DNA of 64,000 nt, taken from assembly GCA_022036555.1 (NCBI GenBank), contig CM039119.1, forward strand, positions 20,425,095 through 20,489,094. The letters are read 5' to 3'. Below, one piece after another: positions 22,669 through 35,243 of this stretch. Below the pieces are notes generated by a model that searched no databases, was not told the origin of the DNA, and worked only from the letters and a program-made list of their open reading frames with translations. The DNA is from Microstegium vimineum (taxonomy: Eukaryota; Streptophyta; Magnoliopsida; Poales; Poaceae). The position numbers were made by a program, and so were the translations under genes. Within the stretch, counting starts at the first letter, position 1. Each line of letters begins with the position of its first letter.

Positions 22669-25357
22669 ATCCTAAGAATCATATAGTCTTTATTTGATAT
22701 ATTCAACTAATTTGATAGCTTGAATTAAAGAATGCTATATGTATCACATCTTTATCACAAACACATTGATGAGATCGGCTAATCACATACTTTATTAATT
22801 ATATACCATGAATAGCTGTTCAAGTCTTACTGTTGTTTTCATATGCTTTATACTGTTAGGAGTTGACTCTCTAGTCAATATCTTTTGACCATCGATTATT
22901 TTGGAGCCATATATCATGAAACTGTCTGGCAACAACCGATAGGTTCCATAATTTGATAGTTTCTACCCTTGTCAATTACAGATCAAATTGACTGTCACGC
23001 CTCAGAATCGAATCAACTAACTTGGGCCTGTCATCGGCGGCTTACGAGATCAGGATTCTGCTCCACAACGTCCTCGCAGAGCCTCACGCGGTGTTGACGC
23101 TGAGACCCATTTTTAGCGTCAACAAGTGTTTACCCGAAAGGGCGCATAAGGCTCTTGATGAGCTGGATATAGTGCGACATCTATCCGTTTGTGCATAGGC
23201 TACGTGTCTTTATGCCATTTGACAGCGGGGCTCTACATTCCCTTACCATTCCTAACGGCCCTAACTTGTTAGACGAACCTCTGAAAGACTTCATAGTGAA
23301 CCTTGCCGATCTTCCTTGAAAGTGGGTTAAGAGAGGCTACCTCATGCAAAAGGGAAAATCACGGCTCACGGGTAAAGGTGTAGAGTGTTAAACTGATATA
23401 TCAGTCGTGCTCATAGTTATGAGTGGCCCAGAAAACTCACAGAAAATGGTAAACATATGAAATGATGACAAATGGTTGACGATATTTTTATAGGCTATTT
23501 ATTACTCATGTTATCAGTTTCATGTGATTAATTGGGGCATGGTTAACCATGCTGTTACTCATTTGCTAAAAAGATTGCTCATTAAAAGCTAATGCAGTTG
23601 AACTAGTGTCCACCTTTTGTGCTTCATTAAACCCATGTTATATCGCTGAGTACAGTTTGTGCTCACGCTTGTTTTACTTTTCTATATTGGATAAAAATCT
23701 CGGATGGGTATCAGATTGCAAGAATTTGGAGAAGATATATTTGTAATCAACCAGTCAGTCGTCCCTGTGGAATTGGAGTCTTCACCTAAAGATCGGAGTT
23801 GTCCTTCCGTTGTTTGCTATCTAAGGTTGTTTTCTTGTTCTAATACGTTATGTAATAAGTATTATATTTTGATATTGCCTTTATTTGTGGCTAAACGTGA
23901 GATTTTACTTTCTATGCTCACATATAGTGTGATCTAGTTCTTTAAAACCGGATGCTATATTCCCCCTCCAACCACGGCCAGCTCCGATAGAGGTAACATC
24001 CCTTCGGTCAATGTGCCCTTGCCCCTCCGTGGCCCGACCTCCACCGCTGCTGCCAGAGCCCCTAAACCGTCTGTTGACCATCCTCACCGCTCGACCTATT
24101 TGCCTCCTCTGGCCGGGCCCTTCTCTATCCGCCGGAGGTGGAGAAGAAAGAGGTGGAGAAGCTCGCTGAAACCCTAGCTATCGGCGCCGCCGTGGGAAGG
24201 AGGAAGTGACCTACCTCATCAGAGCCCCCCGCCCCCAACCCCACCGCTGCCATCGTCTCCGATGCACACCGAGAAGCACGGGGTCGGGAGCGAGCTAGGA
24301 GCGGGCGCATGCAAGCTGGGAGCTAGGGTTGATGAGGCACGGGCACGAGCACACCTATCATGCGCACACCAAGCGTGTGACGGGTTGCTTAATAAACTTC
24401 GCGTATAGAAAAAGGGCAATGCTACTGTACAAGTTCTACTTCCTAAGAGGTAATACCTCAAATAAATCCTAGCCATTGATTTTCTAGATTTTTTGAATTA
24501 ATAAACTAATTAATCTAAGAAAAGAAAAAGGAAACGTCCTTACCTTACCCTCATCACCGGAGACAAAGCAAGGGTACACTGTCCCTTCTTTATTTTGGCA
24601 TGGTTTCCTTTGTTCTTTGCATGAAAAATGCAATAAATGTTTAATTATAAAATAAGATACACATATAAAATAAATCATTAATCAACATATATATTAATGA
24701 TCGTGAACTTTAGCGATAAAAAATATGTTACAAAATATAAACTCGATTATATATTACATAATCGAGTAGCTTTCTAATAAACTATATAACTGTTACTTAT
24801 ATTGAGCATGTAAAGTGAATTTCGTATGCACGTAAAATTTCTTTCAACGTTAAATAAAACTTCTTCTAATTTAGACATATATATTGAGCACCTATGCACA
24901 TAAATATAAATTCGGACTATACGTATTAGTATTGAACTTTGAATTAAATTGTGTAAATGGTTCTATCAAAATTTAATTTTACAATGCTTGGATTCAAAAT
25001 TCTTACACTGTAGTGTTTCGTTTATATTTGATAATTATTATCTAACCATAAAATAATTAGACTTAAAAAATTCATCTCATAAATTACAAATAGACTGTGC
25101 AATTAGTTATTTTTTTAATCTATATTTAATGTTCCATGCATGCATTCAAAGATTCGATGTGACATAGAATCTTGTAAAGTAATCATTACCGCTCAATCAA
25201 AATAAATAAATGGTTCATAGTTATTTAGAGGTAGCACAGCAAAGCCCATAGAAAAATGTTACAACTGAGAATTTAGTAGTATTATCTTAGGTGCAGAAAT
25301 AAGCTACAGTTTCTATGTTCGATTTCGCACCGCATCTACTAGTCTGCTAGAGAGAAT
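22669..25357. other. Intergenic, possible LTR relic and A/T-rich filler
   Basis: No supported gene. Positions 22990-23450 hold a moderately GC-rich stretch with 'actgatatatcagtcgtgctcat' and 'ttatgagtggccc', a style I associate with leaders of grass LTR elements; the match is weak. Positions 23940-24370 are GC-rich with Gly/Ala-type open frames on the minus strand and no motif. Positions 24480-25330 are A/T-rich with nothing recognised. Confidence 0.35.
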
Positions 25358-26455
25358 TTAAGCATTTCTTTGACCAAACCGCCGTTCTCTGTTCTGGAAC
25401 GAGCTCAACGCCTGCAGGTACTCGGTCTCTCCGAAATCAGGCCACATCACATCGGTGAAGTAGAGTTCAGAGTAGGCGGACTGCCACATCAAGAAGTTGC
25501 TCAGCCTCACCTCGCCGCTCGTCCTGATGACCAGGTCCGGGCACGAGAGCTCTCCGGCGACGCTTGTCGCGAGCTTGCTCGCAAGCGACGCCTCGTCGAT
25601 GTCCTCCGGCCTGAGAAGGTTGTGCTGCACTTCGCCGGCGAGCTCTCGGCACGCTCGCACGATGTCCCATCGCCCGCTGTAGCAGGTCGCCAGCATCAGG
25701 TGGAACTGCGAGTTGTTCCTCGTCATCTCCTCCGCTTCCCGAGCAGCCTTCTGCAGAGAAGCCGGCCGCTTCGAGGGGTCGCCGATGACGTGCACCCGAA
25801 TCCCGTTCCTGTCCAGATCAAAGTCAACTGACTCATTCCATGATGTGCATTTTGCAGGACGTAGTACCAAACTAACTTCGTAGTATGTCATTGTGTTGTG
25901 CGATCTGCTGTGCAGAACTGCAGATGCACGCTCACCTAGTGTACTCGTCCATGTTATCTCGGATTGTCCGCTCGATCATTCCCATCAAGTAATCGACCTC
26001 CATCTTCAGATTCAAAGGAATACAAGAACAGTGTAAACATAAACACAAGATCTGCTCGCGTCGGGGCCGAAGAGAGTAAAAAAAAAAGTTAGTGAGGGGG
26101 GCAGTGAAGAGGTTCATGCCTTGGGGCGCCCGAAGTTCTCCTGGGAGAATGCGAACACCGTGAGCGCGCGGATGCCCCAGGCATGGGAGAGCCAAATCGT
26201 GTGCTCCAGTGCACGGCGGCCAGCCTCGTGGCCCTCCGCCGTCAGCATCCCCCGCGCCTGCGCCCATCGCCTGTTCCCGTCCGTCACCACTGCCACGTGC
26301 CGCGGCAGCGACTCCGGCCGGATCCCGCTCTGGACAAGCGCCTGAGGCGGAGCAGCGACGACGGCCCCCGCGCCCGCTACCGCGCCGGCGTGCAGCAGTC
26401 TGCGAGCCGGATGGTGCGTGCGGCAAGCAGTAACAGACAGAAAGCGCGACAGCAT
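25358..26455 (-). CDS. cis-prenyltransferase (undecaprenyl/dehydrodolichyl diphosphate synthase family)
   Basis: Enzyme that adds isopentenyl diphosphate units in cis to an allylic diphosphate, giving dolichyl-type, short neryl-type or longer polyprenyl chains. Exons on the minus strand are 26120-26455, 25936-26003 and 25358-25808, joining to 855 nt or 284 residues. The catalytic Asp is in VVTDGNRRWAQ (D59). TVFAFSQENFGRPK follows at about residue 99, and RTSGEVRLSNF with its conserved Arg at residues 230-240. The usual Gln before RLSNF is Val here. Residues 1-50 are Arg/Ala-rich and could be an organelle transit peptide. Intron 1 (26004-26119) uses a GC donor; there is no GT near the required splice point. 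Intron 2 is GT-AG. Chain length of the product cannot be told. Confidence 0.9.
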
Positions 26456-26459
26456 CGTG

Positions 26460-26580
26460 GGAGCTTTGGTTCTGGCGTTCTGGGAAATAATTTAGCATAG
26501 GGCGATACTGTAGTGATAACGCCTAAGATTCTCTTCTTGGGATACTGTAGTGATAACGTTCTTGGGAAATAATTTAGCAT
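26460..26580. repeat. Short interleaved direct repeats upstream of the cis-prenyltransferase
   Basis: The words 'gatactgtagtgataacg' and 'tgggaaataatttagcat' each occur twice just upstream of the start codon (first at about 26477-26520, again to 26580). This looks like a local duplication in the promoter or leader. Confidence 0.75.
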
Positions 26581-27245
26581 CTGTTCGTTTGAACTGAGTT
26601 TGTTTTAGCTTGTTTTTTTAGCTTATTTTCTCTATTTAATTAGACGGAATTAATTAATTTTAAATAAATTTGATTCGATTTGTAGAAAATACCTGCAACA
26701 TTTTTACCTCCAAATAAATTTATTAAAAAACTAGATTCAAATATCTTCCAACTATATTAATTATATAATATAATATATATTTTTTAATATATATTTAGTC
26801 AAAGATATTTTTTGAAAAGTATAAACGATACATATTTAGATATGGAGGAAGTAAACATGATGTTGCCTTTCTTTTTCGTTTTCAAAACACTATAGCTACC
26901 TTCAGTCAAACTTTAAAGATTATCTAAATAATGACATTATTAGTGTATGTTTAGCGTATATTAATTGACATTAATGTATTTCAAAAAATAATAAGCAAAA
27001 TAGTTGCATAGAATAATAATGTGATTATCTTTATTTACTTAATTTTGTCCCAAAGAATATTTTACAATTTAAACAGTTTGCATTTTTTTTTTGAAATCGT
27101 GCATTTTTCATTAAGAGAAGGAAGGAGTTTGATACAAACCCTAGCAGTCGAGGCGAAATGCCAAGACTGATAGAGCAAAGACAGTTACAGCAGGCACCGG
27201 TTCAAACGGTGAAGCGGGAGAAACAGTTTGCATACATTTAGCAGC
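26581..27245. other. A/T-rich spacer with possible LINE tail
   Basis: Positions 26755-26860 resemble a MITE interior. Positions 27085-27230 start with a T9 run followed by 'gaaatcgtgcatttttcattaag', which on the minus strand reads like the A-tailed 3' end of a truncated LINE. No gene was seen. Confidence 0.35.
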
Positions 27246-27334
27246 GTGTTTGGTTCCTGAATTTGCTCCATCCAGCACCAGTTGGCTCCGTTTTTTAGAA
27301 CGAATCGATTCCTCCAATTGCCTTGCAGAGTCAC

Positions 27335-28921
27335 TGAAAGCATCTAGGCTCCTAGTGTTTCGGTGATTAACGACAATGTAATATTACTATGACTAACGTG
27401 TGTTTTGTAGAGGCAATATTTGAAAGTTAGATCATGATAATGGATGGTTGATTGGACTATCATAGTGCTCGTGCCCCTTATTGGAATCGTTTCGGTTTTC
27501 AAAGGATTGACGACAAGGTTGAAGATTAGACTAGGTCTAAGTGTCATTGGAGTTGAGAGACACTTAGAGTAGTTTAACACCTTTATTTTTCCTTTGGCTG
27601 TACTATTAAGGGGGTACTAATTAGTAGCTTGACCTAGAAGAGGCTATGTGATTAGGTGTGGTGCACACTTGTGAAAACTAGCACTAGGCAGCTTAGAAAT
27701 AGTCCTTGGACCTTGTAGAGCAACTTACATTTTGGAAGTATGCTGTTTTGACCAGAAAAGGAGCTTCGGACGCTAGGTTTTTCCCTGGGTCCGAACCATT
27801 GGGTGTGCGTCCAGACCCTAGGGTCTGCTGTGAGTATGTCAGTGCGTCCGGACTGTATGAACAGTGCAGGGTCCGGACAACAGTCTGCGTCCGGACCCTA
27901 TGCAGAGAGCTCCAGAGAGTAGTTTTGATCCGGACGCGGGTCCGGAGTGCTAGGTCCGTACCTTTGGGGTGCGTCCGGACCCCAGCAGAGAGTACCAGAG
28001 AGCTACATTTGGATTCGAATGCTGTCCGGGTGCTTACGTCCGGACAGCAAAGTGCGTCCGGACTGTGGGGTTTCAGTGTTGTTTTCAGAGAGAAGAGAGG
28101 GTCCGGACGCTGCCTGATGGTCCGGACCCCACCTTGTTTTAGCGTCTGGAGTGACGCAGAAAGGTACTTTTGGTGCCTAACGGTTGGGGCTTTGGTTTGG
28201 AGGGTATTTATACTCTTCCACCAGCCCTATAACATCTCTCTTGCTCATTCCAGTTGCTGACCAACCCTTGTGAGAGTGCAAGAAGTGCAAGAGCCCTAGT
28301 GAGAGTGTGATTTGCAATCCCATGAGTTGTTTCTCACTAGTTGCTTAGGGATAGCAAGTGTGCATCCATTCAATCACCTAGACTAGCCTTGATCAAGTGA
28401 GTGTTAGTGCTTGTTACTCTTGGTGATCGACATCACCTAGATGGCTTCGCGGAGGTTTGCTTGGTGATCATCCAGTGGAGATCATTGTGGATGGCCCAAG
28501 CTTTGTTGTGATCGGTTGTGGGCGATTCACCGAGCCAGGGTGGCGAAGAATCAGCCCGTAGAGAGCACTTAGTCCTTGCGCGGACTAAGGGGGAGCGATA
28601 CCGTGCGCGGTGCTCCAACGAGGACTAGGGGGGAGTGTCGACTCCTCGATACCTCGGCAAAACGTCATCGTGTCAACTTTCTTTCTCCCTTCTCCTTACT
28701 TATTGCAATTACATTGAAGCATAACTTTCCGCATTACCTTTGTGTTGCTTGATTAGAATTGCATAGGGCTTTACCGCTTTCACTGGCATATCTTGCTTGT
28801 GTAGCAAGGACACACTTGGGAAAAACACTAGGGGGTTAATTGGCTCTTGATAGGTTTAATTCTTGCTTAGAAATTTAAAAGAGCCCAATTCACCCCCCTC
28901 TTGGGCATCTTGATCCTTTCA
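27335..28921 (+). repeat. 5' LTR of copia element 1
   Basis: The LTR of 1587 bp carries about a dozen copies of GTCCGGA or its inverse between 27780 and 28160, giving a CpG-dense block. A TATTTATAC box follows at 28205-28213. It ends with the same 'gagcccaattcacccccct' text seen in the LTR of the second copia element. Confidence 0.95.
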
Positions 28922-28923
28922 AT

Positions 28924-28936
28924 TAGTATCAAAGCT
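28924..28936 (+). other. Primer-binding site of copia element 1
   Basis: 'tagtatcaaagc' follows two bases after the LTR. It corresponds, with two changes, to the tggtatcagagc site (initiator tRNA-Met) seen intact in the second copia element. Confidence 0.75.
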
Positions 28937-28973
28937 TGGTTGCTCCAAATTAGGCTTAACCGCCTAGAGCAAG

Positions 28974-30617
28974 ATGTCCCATGGGGATGGACCGCCGCCC
29001 ATCTTTGATGGAGACGACTTTCCTTATTGGAAAGTGCGTATGGAGGCTTACCTCGAAGCCTTGGACGTTGGTGTGCTCAAAGCCGCCACCGATGGGTTTC
29101 CTCAATTTGATGGAGAACCATTCGGTGACGAGGTCTACTATGAGAAGTGGAATGCCAAAGCCCGGAACACTCTCTTTAGGGGTATTGGCAAGGACGTGTT
29201 CAACCGTGTGCGCACCTCAAAGAACGCACATGAGTTGTGGAAGAACATTTGTGCTCTTTATGAGGGCACAAAGAGCGAGCGGGAAGAGCGATATCACTTA
29301 GTCATGAATAAGATGAATGCCTTTACCATGCTTGCTCATGAAAATGCAAATGAAATGTACTCACGCTTGAACGTTCTTGTAGAAGAATTGAATGCACTTG
29401 GGCTAACTCAAATGGAGCCCGCCGATGTTGTGAGAAAGATTCTTTGCGTGCTTCCAATTGCCAAGTATGGCAACATTGTGACCGTGTTGGATCAAGGTGA
29501 TCTTTCCAACTACACACCAACACAAGTCTTGGGAAAGATCAATGCTCATGAGATGTACATGCACATCCACAAAGAAGAAGAAGCCTCATCATCCACCAAG
29601 AAGAAGGATTTGACACTCAAATCAAGCCATGACACGGGCAAGTCAAAGGTGGTATATGATAGCTCAGGTGAAGAATATGATGACACCAACATTGCTCTAA
29701 TGGTGAAGAAGACCACCAAGATGCTAAAGAAGCTTAACAAGAGCGGTGTCAAGTTTGATTCAAGAAAGAAGAAGTTCTTCACTAGCAACAAGAGGAAGCC
29801 ATTGTCAGAGATGGATTGCTACAATTGTGGTGATCTTGGCCATTTAGCTCATCATTGTACAAAGCCCAAGAAGGACAAGTACAAGAAGAAGTACAAGCAT
29901 GGCAAAAATCAAAAAGATGATATTATCTTTGGCTCGACGAATGAAGATCATTGCAAGGAATTTGGTGACTTGATGTCAAAAGAATTTGAGATGTCCTTGA
30001 TTGGAGAGCTTACTTTCTTCCTTGGGTTTCAAGTGAAGAAATTGAGAGAAGGCACATTTGTATCTAAAGAGAAGTATACCAATGATGTGCTAAAGAAGTT
30101 CAAGATGGAAGATTGTAAGCCAATCAATACACCAATGCCTACAAATGGACACCTCGACCTTGATGAGGACGGTAAACCTATTGATCAAACTCTCTACCGT
30201 TCTATGATTGGTAGTTTGTTATATCTTACCGCATCTAGGCCCGACATCATGTTTAGTGTATGTATGTGTGCTAGATTTCAAGCTAAACCTAATGAATCAC
30301 ACCTAAGTGCCGTAAAAAGAATCCTTAGATACATAAAGCACACCCCAAGCATTGGCCTTTGGTATCCCAAAGGAGCTACTTTTCAACTAGTGGGCTACTC
30401 CGACTCGGACTATGCCGATTGCAAAGTTGATAGGAAGAGTACCTCCGGAGGTTGCCATTTGCTTGGAAGATCACTTGTATCATGGTCATCTAAGAAACAA
30501 AATAGTGTGGCTTTGTCTACCGTGGAAGCGGAATACATAGCCGCCGGAGCTTGTTGTGCACAAATCTTGTACATGAAACAAACTCTTCTAGACTATGTGA
30601 TAATGAAAGTGCGGTAA
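28974..30617 (+). pseudogene. In-frame gag / RT C-terminus / RNase H fusion of copia element 1
   Basis: A single open frame of 547 codons starts MSHGDGPPPIFDGDDF, as in related gag proteins. Residues 1-314 are gag with a CCHC knuckle CYNCGDLGHLAHHC near residue 281. At residue 315 the frame passes directly into DDIIFGSTN, part of the RT active-site region, followed by the RT end and the copia RNase H (VGYSDSDYADCKVDRKST). Protease, integrase and the first half of RT are deleted exactly in frame. Near 30597 a further small deletion shifts the frame, and the final RNase H part continues in another frame to 30838. The junction was made by deletion; whether it is translated is unknown. Confidence 0.88.
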
Positions 30618-30838
30618 AACTTGCAAACAATCCGGTTCAACACTCACGCACTAAGCACATCGATATCCGTCATCACTTTCTAAGGGACCATGTTTCAAAG
30701 AAAGATATCTCACTAGTTGGTGTAAGAAGTGAAGATCAATTGACGGATATTTTCACAAAACCTCTCGATGAAGCAACCTTTTGTAGGTTGAGGAGTGAAC
30801 TAAATGTGCTTGATCTAAGCAACTTCTCTAAAAGATGA
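30551..30838 (+). pseudogene. RNase H C-terminal remainder of copia element 1
   Basis: From about 30597 this frame carries CDNESAVKLANN and HIDIRHHFLRD, the standard end of copia RNase H, up to the stop at 30836-30838. It is out of frame with the fusion ORF upstream because of the local deletion. Confidence 0.85.
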
Positions 30839-31329
30839 TCTTGTGTTCGTACCTTGCATTCATTGTAATATATGCCATGTTTAAATTATGTACGTGCACA
30901 TAGGCTTGTCTAACGCGGTTAAGATAACCGCCCTTAAAGTGTGTGAAGAAGCTTAATCGCGATTTAAACTTGACAAGCAACTAGATTCAAATTCAAGTAT
31001 TGCATTGCATATGCATGTTTGTTGCTTGATCGCTCTTTTTTGGTTAAGTTTTGAGCATCCGCTGAGTTCGTCCACTTTAGGGGAGCATTCCACGCTCAAG
31101 TTGTTACTATACCCCTACTAGTGGCCTTATGGTGCTCCTTGCCCTCGTTTTATTGCCTATTTTGATTAAAAAGAGCTAAGGCAAAGGCTAACTATTTGAA
31201 AAATCTTGAGGGTTTGAGTGATGGTTCTCATACCATATCCAACTTGTGTTTGTTTGCCCCTTCTTTCTGTTGGAAATGGTGTGGGAGAGAGCAAGGGAGA
31301 GATAGGAAAAAGTTTCAATGCACTTGGGC

Positions 31330-31650
31330 TTCAGAATCGCCTCCGGACGCTATGTTTTCCCCTCAGTCCGGACCATCTTCTGCGTCCGGACTCCCCCTGT
31401 GGTCTCTGTTTTGCTCCGGTAGCGCAGTCCGGACGTGCGATTTTAGCCGTTCGGACAATTCCAGGTGCGTACGGTCAACCCCCCCGACTGTGCATCCTCC
31501 CGCACAGTATATCTGGACGGTTCTGTTCTTTGCGTCCGGATGCGTTTCAGCGTCCGGATAATTACAACACAGAGAGCTTGTAACTCTAGTTTGGCTTCGG
31601 ACTGGTCCGGATCCTCACGTCCGGACACAGATCTGCATCCGGAGTCAGGG
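31330..31650 (+). promoter_or_regulatory. Internal GTCCGGA-rich block upstream of the env-like ORF
   Basis: At least seven GTCCGGA-type motifs occur here, outside the LTRs, in a stretch between pol and the env-like ORF. Their form and CpG density match the block in the LTR. A C-rich, 'ctagggttt'-containing leader-like stretch follows to about 32030. A separate promoter for the env-like gene is a possible reading. Confidence 0.5.
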
Positions 31651-32430
31651 CATTTTGCGCAAATACCTCTTTGGGCTCATCCCTCTCTGTCCCCACCTCG
31701 CCGAGTCTGTTACCGCACCCATTTTTTGCCGCCGCGCCGCCATTCCTGTCGTCATCGATCCTCGCCGGCTCTGTTCCGCGGGCCCACGTGCTCCATCCTT
31801 CCCGAGAACCATGCGCAACCTGTCCCGCGTCGGCCGCGCGCCGCCGTGCCTCCCTGCCCGCCGCGCGTCGCCATGCCTTCCTGCCCGCCGTGCGCTGCTC
31901 GCCAGCGCCGCCGCCGAGCACCCTGCTCAAGCAGCACCCCCACTCCCTAGGGTTTCATCAGCTCCTGTCCTCCCTAGGGTTTCCTCTTTGGCTCGTCGAT
32001 TGCTCGTTTCAGCCGTCGACGGTTCATTCTTCGTGGTGTCCTGGTTCGCTGTCCCGAGGTGCATTGGATCAACACGATTCTTCCCTGAGGTAGCCAACAG
32101 GTTTCTTTCCGTTCTTCTCTAATATGCTTGCTTCCTAGGCTTTTCGCACCTCTAGCTATATACATTTGCTTATATATATACTGTCTATCTATCTCTCTAT
32201 GGCAGTCGGGTCCGTGGCAGTGGCAGAGAACTCGGGGCAAAGCCCGCGAGTATGGATTGAGGCAAAGCCTCACGAGATTGACAGTGGCATATGGGCCTCT
32301 TGCAGTGACACTTGGTTTCTTTATCAGAGGCCGTGTTGAGTGACAGTGGGTTTCTCAGTTCTCGCTCAGTGGCAGTGGCATTAGGGCCTCTTTCAGAGTT
32401 GATTGTCAGTTGCTTGCTTGACTTGTCAGT

Positions 32431-35223
32431 ATGGCTAGAGTGAAGAATGTTGGTGGGGGTCCCGACGATGAGCCTCCCCCGTCTACCGCTTAGCAGAAGG
32501 GGAAGGCTCAGGCAAAGACTACCAGCAAGAAGTGGAAGCTTCTTGACAGAGACGCCCTAGCGGCGATTGCAGTTGCTGAGGCAGCCGACAGAGCTGAGCG
32601 TGGTGCCGCACTTTGCATTGGCACCCATGCTCGCACTCCTACTTCCAGAGCTCAGCGGTCGCAGTCCTCCCAGTCACCAGCAGCGGCAGATGCGCCAGCT
32701 CAGTCCTCTCAGGCAGCAGAGGCCACCGCAGCAGCAGCGGAGGGTATTGAGGCCCCCGAGGCAGTCACAGAGGTAGCAGAGACCTCAGCGTCAGCTCAGC
32801 AGACTCCTCTGCTCCGACGGTCCACCCATTCCCACGTCGATGTTGCTCCTCGCCCTGAGGGTCAGCGCCGCGGCGACCGAGTTCCGAGGGCTGTTCCTCC
32901 ACCACCGTCACTTCACGGGCCCCTAGTGATGTCCGTGCACCTCGACCTGAGCTTGGCCACTACTCAGCAGGTTTGTGAGCTCAGGATGGTAGAGCTTGAG
33001 GAGTGGTGTCCAGTTCAGAGGCACCCGGACGCTCCTCCTGGTTGGTGGCACCCTCGCCACAAGGACTTCTACGACGCAGCATGCACGATGAGGATCCACC
33101 TGCGACTCCACCGAGTGTGCCCTCTTGAGACTATTGTGCAGACTGGTGGCGAGGCGCTTCGACCTCTACTCACGTACCTTCCCGGGCTGGCAGACCTCCT
33201 AGTCTGCTCGGGGAACTACGTCGAGCACTGGTTCAGGGAGTTCTACGCTTCACTTTGGATTGACCCTGACCACGAGTTCCTGCAGTACATGTTCAGAGGG
33301 GAGCGCTACAGGATGTACTTGACATCACTCAGAGAGCGACTCCACCTCACTCAGTACGAGCTTAGGATTCACTAGCATTTCTATGGAGAATGTGACCCCC
33401 CTCACAGAGTTGTTGGAGGCACTACACCAGCTGTGGACCACGTGTCCCCCTGCTTCTGTCAGCCGTTCGGCCCCGATGCTCGACGTACTCCTGGTGAGTT
33501 GCTCCCTCATGTTCGTCTCCTAAACGACGTGTTGAGGCGCACCCTTCTTCCTCGCACTGGGTACCGTGACGCGATCATGAACCTCCAGTTCTACCTCCTG
33601 ACAACTATTGTGAGGCAGACACCCTTTGACCTGGCAGACTTCATAGTGTGTGAGATGGAGGATACGATTGCAGATGGGATTATTTCCAGGAGGCAGCTAC
33701 CCTATGGTCACTGGATCAGCAGTTTGCTTGTTCTTTCACTGCGCAGTCACCCACAGATCAGCAGAGAGCTTGCCGACTCACCGTCAGTATTTCCAATCTA
33801 CAAGATGAGTGCAGTCGTGGACGGCCGTCGGGGTCCTCGTGTTCTCAGGCGTGTTCAGTGTGACTTACCAGCTCGCGAGAGAGCCGAGGTGGAGGCCCAG
33901 GACGAGGCCATTCATGCAGTGGCCCAAGCAGAGCTTGGTGACCTCGAGAGGCAGGCAGACGTTGGTCAGGGCACCGAGCCAGTCTCCTCTGACAGCGATG
34001 ACGACGACTACCGTCCTCCTCATCCTACAACAGCTCACGATGCCGAGGCAGGGCCCTCTAGTGCAGCACCACAACCACCTCAGTCTGACCCTGCCCTCCT
34101 GCGGATCCTAGACAGACTTGAGGCGTCCCAGGGTTCGATGGTTGCGATGATCTCACAGGTTCAGGCTCGTCAGGACCAGTTCCAGCAGCAACTGGTCCAG
34201 TCTCAGGCTCAGACACTGCACTTCATGAGTCATATCTTGCAGCACACTGGGGCACCTCCACCGCCTTACCTTCAGAGGCCGCAGCAGTTCCAGCTTGGGC
34301 CGCTGCAGTTTCAGCAGTTCCCTGGACAGCTAGGACAGTTCCCTGGACAGTCTTCCAGTTTCTCACCACAGCCACCTCCTCCTGGTGTGCACTACTACAT
34401 CCAGCACCCAGCCCCCTCGTCTTTGTATTCACCTTACGGGGGTCGGCCAACTACACCTCCAGGACAGTCGAGGCCTGCTACACCTCCAGGACCTTCACGA
34501 CCAGCGAGTCCGTCCACTCAGTTTCAGACTCCGGTCAGACAGGTCACTCAGTGGTTTGACATAGTGGGGCATATGACACAGTTCATGCCGATTCGTACCA
34601 GGTTTCCCCTTACTCAGCGTCTACCAGGCTTGGTACTCCTGCTCGAGACTTCTCGGCTAGCTACAGTGCCCTCACCGGCCTGGCTAGTCCTACCGACTAC
34701 CAGCCCTCTTCGACGGAGCCTGCACCACAGACAGGTGGTACGTTTCCTTCCTCAGTGTCTTCATCAGAGTTAGCACCTCAGGACCCGCTCGCTACGGACA
34801 CTCCTACTCAAGTGGTCCAGTCTGCCGAGACTCCATCGGCTAGTGAGCCTTAGGGATAGACAGCCGAGCGTCTAGTGTCAGAGACACCACTCACAGTCCC
34901 TGCTCCAGAGTCAGTGCCAGCTACAGCTCCAGACTTGCCTAGTTCAGAGGCACAGGCACCGACAGAGTCAGAGGTTGCTCCCTCAGTGTCAGCTTCAGCT
35001 ACAGGCTTGCCCAGCTCAGAGGCACTGGCACCGGAGGACCCGTAGTCAGACACAGCAGCAGAGTTAGTGGCACCTATTTCAGTACCTCCACAACCACTAC
35101 TCCTGTGACAGCAGCTCCAGACACAACCGGTCAGGACGACAACGACTCCAGTCTAGACTATGACCAGTTCGACCTCCGTCCTTGTGTTCGTGACCCGGCT
35201 GCTCCTCCTGCGCCCGACGCTTA
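32431..35223 (+). pseudogene. Sirevirus env-like ORF (degraded)
   Basis: Starting at ATG 32431 (MARVKNVGGG), one frame runs to about 34560 with stop codons at 32491-32493 and 33373-33375. After a frame change near 34570-34600 it continues in Pro/Ser/Thr-rich sequence to about 35223. The middle part has a folded-looking region with ELEEWCPVQRHPDAPPGWW and DLADFIVCEMEDTI. A Gln/Pro-rich region follows at 34130-34560. Position between pol and the 3' LTR, and size, match the env-like gene of Sireviruses; the role of that gene in plants is unproven. It is broken here. Confidence 0.7.
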
Positions 35224-35243
35224 GTTTTTGGTGCTTTGTCGCC

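Noticed and set aside
31465..32122. Ala/Pro/Arg-rich open frames between RNase H and the env-like ORF
   Set aside because: Three overlapping frames are open at once in a GC-rich leader; none carries a known motif.
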